Positions 34,572 through 37,780 of a stretch of 37,780 bases of DNA are shown here, one piece after another. The notes under the pieces are model-generated. The model did no database searches, was not told the DNA's origin, and worked only from the letters and a program-made list of their open reading frames with translations. The DNA comes from Actinomycetospora chibensis. Lineage in GTDB: Bacteria > Actinomycetota > Actinomycetes > Mycobacteriales > Pseudonocardiaceae. Positions within the stretch are counted from its first letter, which is position 1. Every line of letters starts with the position of its first letter. The translations under genes were made by a program, and so were the position numbers. Location: contig NZ_JAQZAM010000034.1 of NCBI RefSeq assembly GCF_028737215.1, positions 1 through 37,780 on the forward strand. The letters run 5' to 3'.

Positions 34572-36973
34572 CGCGCGCGCCACGGCCGCAGGACGCCGAC
34601 ACAGCGGTACGGCGACCGGAGGCCGGCAACCGGGTCGGGCAGCGCACGGATCGGGACGCCGCGGTCGGCGCACAGGTGGCGCACGGGGTCGAGGTCCGGC
34701 CCGGCATCCGCAGCGAGGTGGACCGCTCCGGGGTCGCGGCGCAGCAGCGCCCGGGTCGTCTCGCCGATGCCGGGACGGAGGCGGCGCGGGTCGGTCACCC
34801 CCAGGTCGACGGCGAGCGCGGCCAGGTACCGGGGTCCCCGGGCGTCGTCGCCCGGGTCGGACGGCAGGGGCGAGGCGGGGGGCCGCCCGGTCGGGAAGTG
34901 CGCGCTGACGGCGTCGAGGAAGGTCGCGGTCCGGTCGACGCCGGCCAGCCCGGGGTACGACGTGGCGCCCTGGTAGCTGCCCGGCGGCAGCAGGTCCGGG
35001 CGGTCGACCGTGCGCGACACGAGGCCGCCGACCGTCGCGTTGAGGCACGCCTGCGGCACCAGGAGATCCTCGCGTGAGCCGTACAGCGTGGCCCGGTGGG
35101 CGGGGTCGGCGAGGACCGCGACCGTCGGGTCGACGACGACGCCGGTCTCGCGGGCGTAGCGGGCGAGGTCGGCGGCCACCTCGTCGACGATGCCGCCCCC
35201 ACCCGTCCAGGCGTCGACGAGGACGAGCGCGGCCGGATCGTGCGCCGCGACCAGGGCGTCGAGGGCCGCGCGGTCGAGCCCCCGGCCGCGCAACACGCTC
35301 ATCGCGTAGTGCGGCAGCACGACGCCGCGGACCCGCGCGGCCCATCGGCGCACCAGCACCCCGACCGGCGTGCCCGCCCGGGCCAAGGACACCAGCACCG
35401 CGCCACGACCGCGCAGCGCGAGCACGCGGTCGGCGAGGACACCGACGGTCTCGGCCACCCGTGCGGCGGACCGCTCGAGCGCCCGGGCGACCACCCGCTC
35501 GTACTCCGGGGCGGGCGCGGGCTCCTGCGGCAGGGTCTGCGAGTAGTGGAGCCGCCCGCTGCCGAGCGCCGCCTCCCGCTCGGCCGTCGGCATCTCGAGG
35601 GCGACGGCCGACAGGTCGCTGAGCAGCCAGCCCACCTCGTCACGGGCGAAGGAGCCGAACTCCGGACCGCGGCGCGCGGCGGCCGGGCGCGTGCGGGCGG
35701 GCGGTCCCCCCGGCCCGGGTCGCCGACACGGCACCACGGCCTCGACGATCCGCGTCGTGACCGCGCCCAGGCGGGCCAGCAGGCCGTCGGGACGGCGCAG
35801 CGCCGGCGTCCGGGCGGCGGCGTCCACCACGAGCACGACGGTGTCGTAGTGCCCCCGCCCGGGCGCCCCGAGCCCGTAGGCGTAGCGCTCGGGGGCGTGT
35901 CCGAGCGCGACGTCGTGGGCGGCGAACGCGAGGCCCGACCGCACCGGGTAGCCGGCGACGTCGCAGGCCACCAGCGGCGAGCGGGTGGTCGCGGCGAGGT
36001 GGACGTCCGCGCCGCCCGCCGCCAGGGTCTCGGCGAGGCGCAGGGGCAGGTAGTGGAGCTCCTCGCAGCCCAGCACGAGTACGCGGCCGGGGCCGAGGGC
36101 GTCGGCCAGCCTGGCGGCCGCTCCGGGGATCGCGCGTTCCAGGGCAGCCCGTCCGTCGCGGTCGAGCCCGTGGCGCGCGCCCTCGGCCGCGCCGTCGAGC
36201 GGGAGGTGCACGGTCGCCGTCTCGGCCCGCCCTTCGGGCCGGGCAGTGCCGTCCTCCCAGGTCCGGAGCAGGTGGGCGGCGCGGTCGAGGACGTCGGCCG
36301 GTGGGTCGAGCCGCGAGCGGGCGGACGCGACGACGTCGATCCGCACGCCGAGGTCGTCGGCGACCCGCTCGACGGCGTCGTCGGAGTGCGCGCGCAGATC
36401 GGCCAGGGTGGCGACGAGGTAGCGCCGGCGCGGGAGCAGGCGGTGCAGGGCGCGCAGGGTCGTCGCGGCGGTCCTGCCCGTGGTCAGCTCGTCGTCGACG
36501 AGGACCAGCGGCCGGTCGGGGGTCCAACGCCCCGGGTCGTCGGGCACGAGCACGTGCCGCGGCGCGTGGCTGTGCTGCTCGTCGAGGGCGACGAGCACGG
36601 ACGCCCCGGCGACGACCCGCCGCGTGGTGTGTACGACGTGGTCGGCGTCGAGCCCGTCCGCGACGAGGTGGGCGAGGGCGGTGGCGTTCTCGGCGTACCC
36701 GAGCACGACGGGCGCGCCTCCGGCGGGGGTCGCGGTCGCCGCGAGACATCGCCGGATCGTGTCGGCGAGGTCGGTCGCTGCCGCGCGCATCCGCCCTGGT
36801 TCGGTGGGGAGATGCTTGCCGAGCACTCGGGACACGGGCAGGTGGGCGCGCCGCGGGTTGCGGCGCAGGGCGAGCCCGACCACCTCCTCGACCGGCACGC
36901 CCCCCTCGTCGGGTCCGAGCACGAGACCGAGGGCGTCGCGGACGACCTCGCCGGGCCACGCATGATCAGCCAC
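34568..36973 (-). CDS. Fused PRTase - TRSP - StiP-like - PELOTA-like protein (Ter-associated)
   Basis: One 801-residue frame with four recognisable regions. (1) Residues about 1-220: PRTase_2-type phosphoribosyltransferase with NPRRAHLPVSRVLGKHLP (39-56) and the PRPP-binding loop VLVDDELTTG (157-166). (2) About 270-415: TRSP domain, with the motif TTRSP at 329-333. (3) About 438-700: StiP-like, with EFGSFARDEVGWLLSDL (438-454), VLVSLARAGTPVG (526-538), DAWTGGGGI (587-595) and PQACLNATVGG (640-650). (4) About 725-801: PELOTA-like, GIGETTRALLRR to SPYR. A Pro/Ala-rich linker (418-437) lies between TRSP and StiP. In Ter-associated modules these are commonly two proteins, as I recall. Here they are one continuous frame, with GTG at 36973. 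The product probably helps build a nucleoside-like metabolite; no TerD, TerC, ATP-grasp or aldolase gene is in view. Confidence 0.85.
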   Translation of the reverse strand: MADHAWPGEVVRDALGLVLGPDEGGVPVEEVVGLALRRNPRRAHLPVSRVLGKHLPTEPGRMRAAATDLADTIRRCLAATATPAGGAPVVLGYAENATALAHLVADGLDADHVVHTTRRVVAGASVLVALDEQHSHAPRHVLVPDDPGRWTPDRPLVLVDDELTTGRTAATTLRALHRLLPRRRYLVATLADLRAHSDDAVERVADDLGVRIDVVASARSRLDPPADVLDRAAHLLRTWEDGTARPEGRAETATVHLPLDGAAEGARHGLDRDGRAALERAIPGAAARLADALGPGRVLVLGCEELHYLPLRLAETLAAGGADVHLAATTRSPLVACDVAGYPVRSGLAFAAHDVALGHAPERYAYGLGAPGRGHYDTVVLVVDAAARTPALRRPDGLLARLGAVTTRIVEAVVPCRRPGPGGPPARTRPAAARRGPEFGSFARDEVGWLLSDLSAVALEMPTAEREAALGSGRLHYSQTLPQEPAPAPEYERVVARALERSAARVAETVGVLADRVLALRGRGAVLVSLARAGTPVGVLVRRWAARVRGVVLPHYAMSVLRGRGLDRAALDALVAAHDPAALVLVDAWTGGGGIVDEVAADLARYARETGVVVDPTVAVLADPAHRATLYGSREDLLVPQACLNATVGGLVSRTVDRPDLLPPGSYQGATSYPGLAGVDRTATFLDAVSAHFPTGRPPASPLPSDPGDDARGPRYLAALAVDLGVTDPRRLRPGIGETTRALLRRDPGAVHLAADAGPDLDPVRHLCADRGVPIRALPDPVAGLRSPYRCVGVLRPWRAR

Positions 36974-37044
36974 GGGTCCCCGTGATGCCAGACCTCGCGC
37001 GAGAACGCCACACCCGTCTCCGGCGGACGGTCAGGATGGCCGGG

Positions 37045-37719
37045 ATGTTCGCGTCCGATCCGCCCGACCCTGTCCGGTACTGGCCCCTCGCGGACCTCGT
37101 CGTGCGCACCCCGCGGCTCGAGCTGCGTCCCGACGACGATGCCGGGCTCGCCGCACTCGCCGACCGCGCGATCGACGGGGTGCACCCGGCCGACGAGATG
37201 CCGTTCCTCGAGCCGTGGACCGACGACGCCGGCAATCCGGGCTTCGCGCGAGGGATTCTCCAGTACGCGTGGCGGTGCCGCGCGGAGATCGAGCCGACCC
37301 GCTGGTCGGTCAACTTCCTCGTCCGCGACGCCGGTCGGGTCATCGGGATGCAGACGCTCGCCGCGACCGACTTCGGCATCCTCGGCGAGGTCCGCAGCGG
37401 CTCGTGGCTGACCCGGTCGGTCCAGGGCCGAGGACTCGGGACCGAGATGCGCCACGCCGTCGTCGGTCTCGCGTTCGACCACCTCGGCGCCCGCGCGGCG
37501 CGGACGAGTGCCTTCGCCGACAACGTCGCCTCGCGTCGGGTGTCGGAGCATCTCGGCTACACGCCCGACGGCGTCGAGCACCACGTCCGGCGCGGCCGCC
37601 CGGCAATGCTGATGCGCAGCCGGCTCACGCCGGAGACGTGGCAGCGCCCCGCCTGGACGGCCGAGGTCGACGGACTCGGGCCGTGCCGGGAACTGCTGGG
37701 CGCGCCGATCACGCGGTGA
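37045..37719 (+). CDS. GNAT-family N-acetyltransferase (RimJ/RimL-like)
   Basis: A 224-residue acetyltransferase using acetyl-CoA. It begins with LVVRTPRLELRPDDDAGLAA (strand 1) and has VGVIGMQTLAATDF-like segment VIGMQTLAATDFGILGEV, the CoA-binding turn SVQGRGLGTEMRHAV and a final FADNVASRRVSEHLGYTPDG, all typical of the RimJ/RimL group. The acceptor may be a protein N terminus or a small amine. ATG 37045 is chosen because CAGGAT and seven bases precede it in a leaderless-like way; ATG 37036 is the alternative. It is divergent from the PRTase-type gene, with 71 bases between starts. Confidence 0.85.
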   Translation: MFASDPPDPVRYWPLADLVVRTPRLELRPDDDAGLAALADRAIDGVHPADEMPFLEPWTDDAGNPGFARGILQYAWRCRAEIEPTRWSVNFLVRDAGRVIGMQTLAATDFGILGEVRSGSWLTRSVQGRGLGTEMRHAVVGLAFDHLGARAARTSAFADNVASRRVSEHLGYTPDGVEHHVRRGRPAMLMRSRLTPETWQRPAWTAEVDGLGPCRELLGAPITR

Positions 37720-37780
37720 CCATGGCGGATCGTCCGCCGGGTCGGGGTTGTCGGTCGGGGTCGATCCACGAGGGCGGGGT
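37709..37780 (-). CDS. Possible 3' end of a downstream minus-strand gene (partial)
   Basis: The minus frame is open from the window edge to TGA at 37711-37709 and would encode a C terminus such as SWIDPDRQPRPGGRS. Eighteen of 23 codons end in G or C, which is only weakly coding-like. It would overlap the GNAT gene end by 11 bases. Little more can be said; it may be non-coding. Confidence 0.2.
   Translation of the reverse strand, partial: TPPSWIDPDRQPRPGGRSAMVTA

Overview
The window is about 37.8 kb of very GC-rich DNA with an almost exclusively G/C third codon position, many GTG starts, many 4-base start/stop overlaps and several apparently leaderless genes. Together with the gene content (HisKA_3 kinases with LuxR-type regulators, DICT sensor protein, Asp23 clusters, TAP-like lipoprotein hydrolase, stand-alone LigC-type ligase) this points to a chromosomal segment of an actinobacterium, most likely Pseudonocardiales; the genus is inference. 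I see no rRNA, tRNA, CRISPR, transposase, integrase or phage gene.

Layout. 1-36: 3' end of an upstream gene. 62-5635 (minus): a four-gene signalling operon, a small HisKA_3 protein, a NarL/LuxR response regulator, a kinase-like protein without the phospho-accepting histidine, and a large intact membrane kinase. 5835-9302 (plus): a tail-anchored Hsp70-type ATPase without a substrate-binding domain, then a DICT sensor protein with a degenerate GGDEF domain. 9350-11163 (plus): an MTHFR-like protein with an N-terminal Cys-rich domain, coupled to a SAM methyltransferase. 11404-12642: a small unknown protein and an exported alpha/beta hydrolase. 12648-18750 (minus): gltD and gltB, the two glutamate synthase subunits. 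18751-19446: a gene-free stretch. 19447-20687 (plus): a DUF3072 stress-type protein broken by a 2-base frameshift and a RibD-C reductase.

20862-23893 (plus): a tightly packed seven-gene Asp23/Gls24 envelope-stress operon containing a J-domain-like HPD protein and three membrane proteins. 23973-25043 (minus): LigC-type ATP-dependent DNA ligase. 25146-29016 (plus): a TAP-like lipoprotein hydrolase without its serine nucleophile, an SDR oxidoreductase and an acyl-CoA dehydrogenase. 29259-30893: an RsbW-like ATPase, then a TetR regulator divergent from trmO. 30904-32150 (minus): an ECF sigma factor overlapped by a protein that joins a zinc-binding anti-sigma motif to an Asp23 domain. 32345-33750 (plus): a hydratase-like protein and a DUF427 protein. 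33753-36973 (minus): a HAD phosphatase and an 801-residue protein carrying PRTase, TRSP, StiP-like and PELOTA-like regions, resembling the nucleoside-metabolite part of tellurium-resistance (Ter) associated modules. 37045-37719: a GNAT acetyltransferase.

The common theme is stress sensing and envelope stress: Asp23 domains occur at two loci, one joined to a putative anti-sigma factor, and regulators or enzymes that have lost canonical active-site residues recur (two kinases, one GGDEF domain, one hydrolase). The most interesting candidates are the fused Ter-type protein, the ECF sigma/ZAS-Asp23 pair, and the three-kinase operon with complementary lesions.
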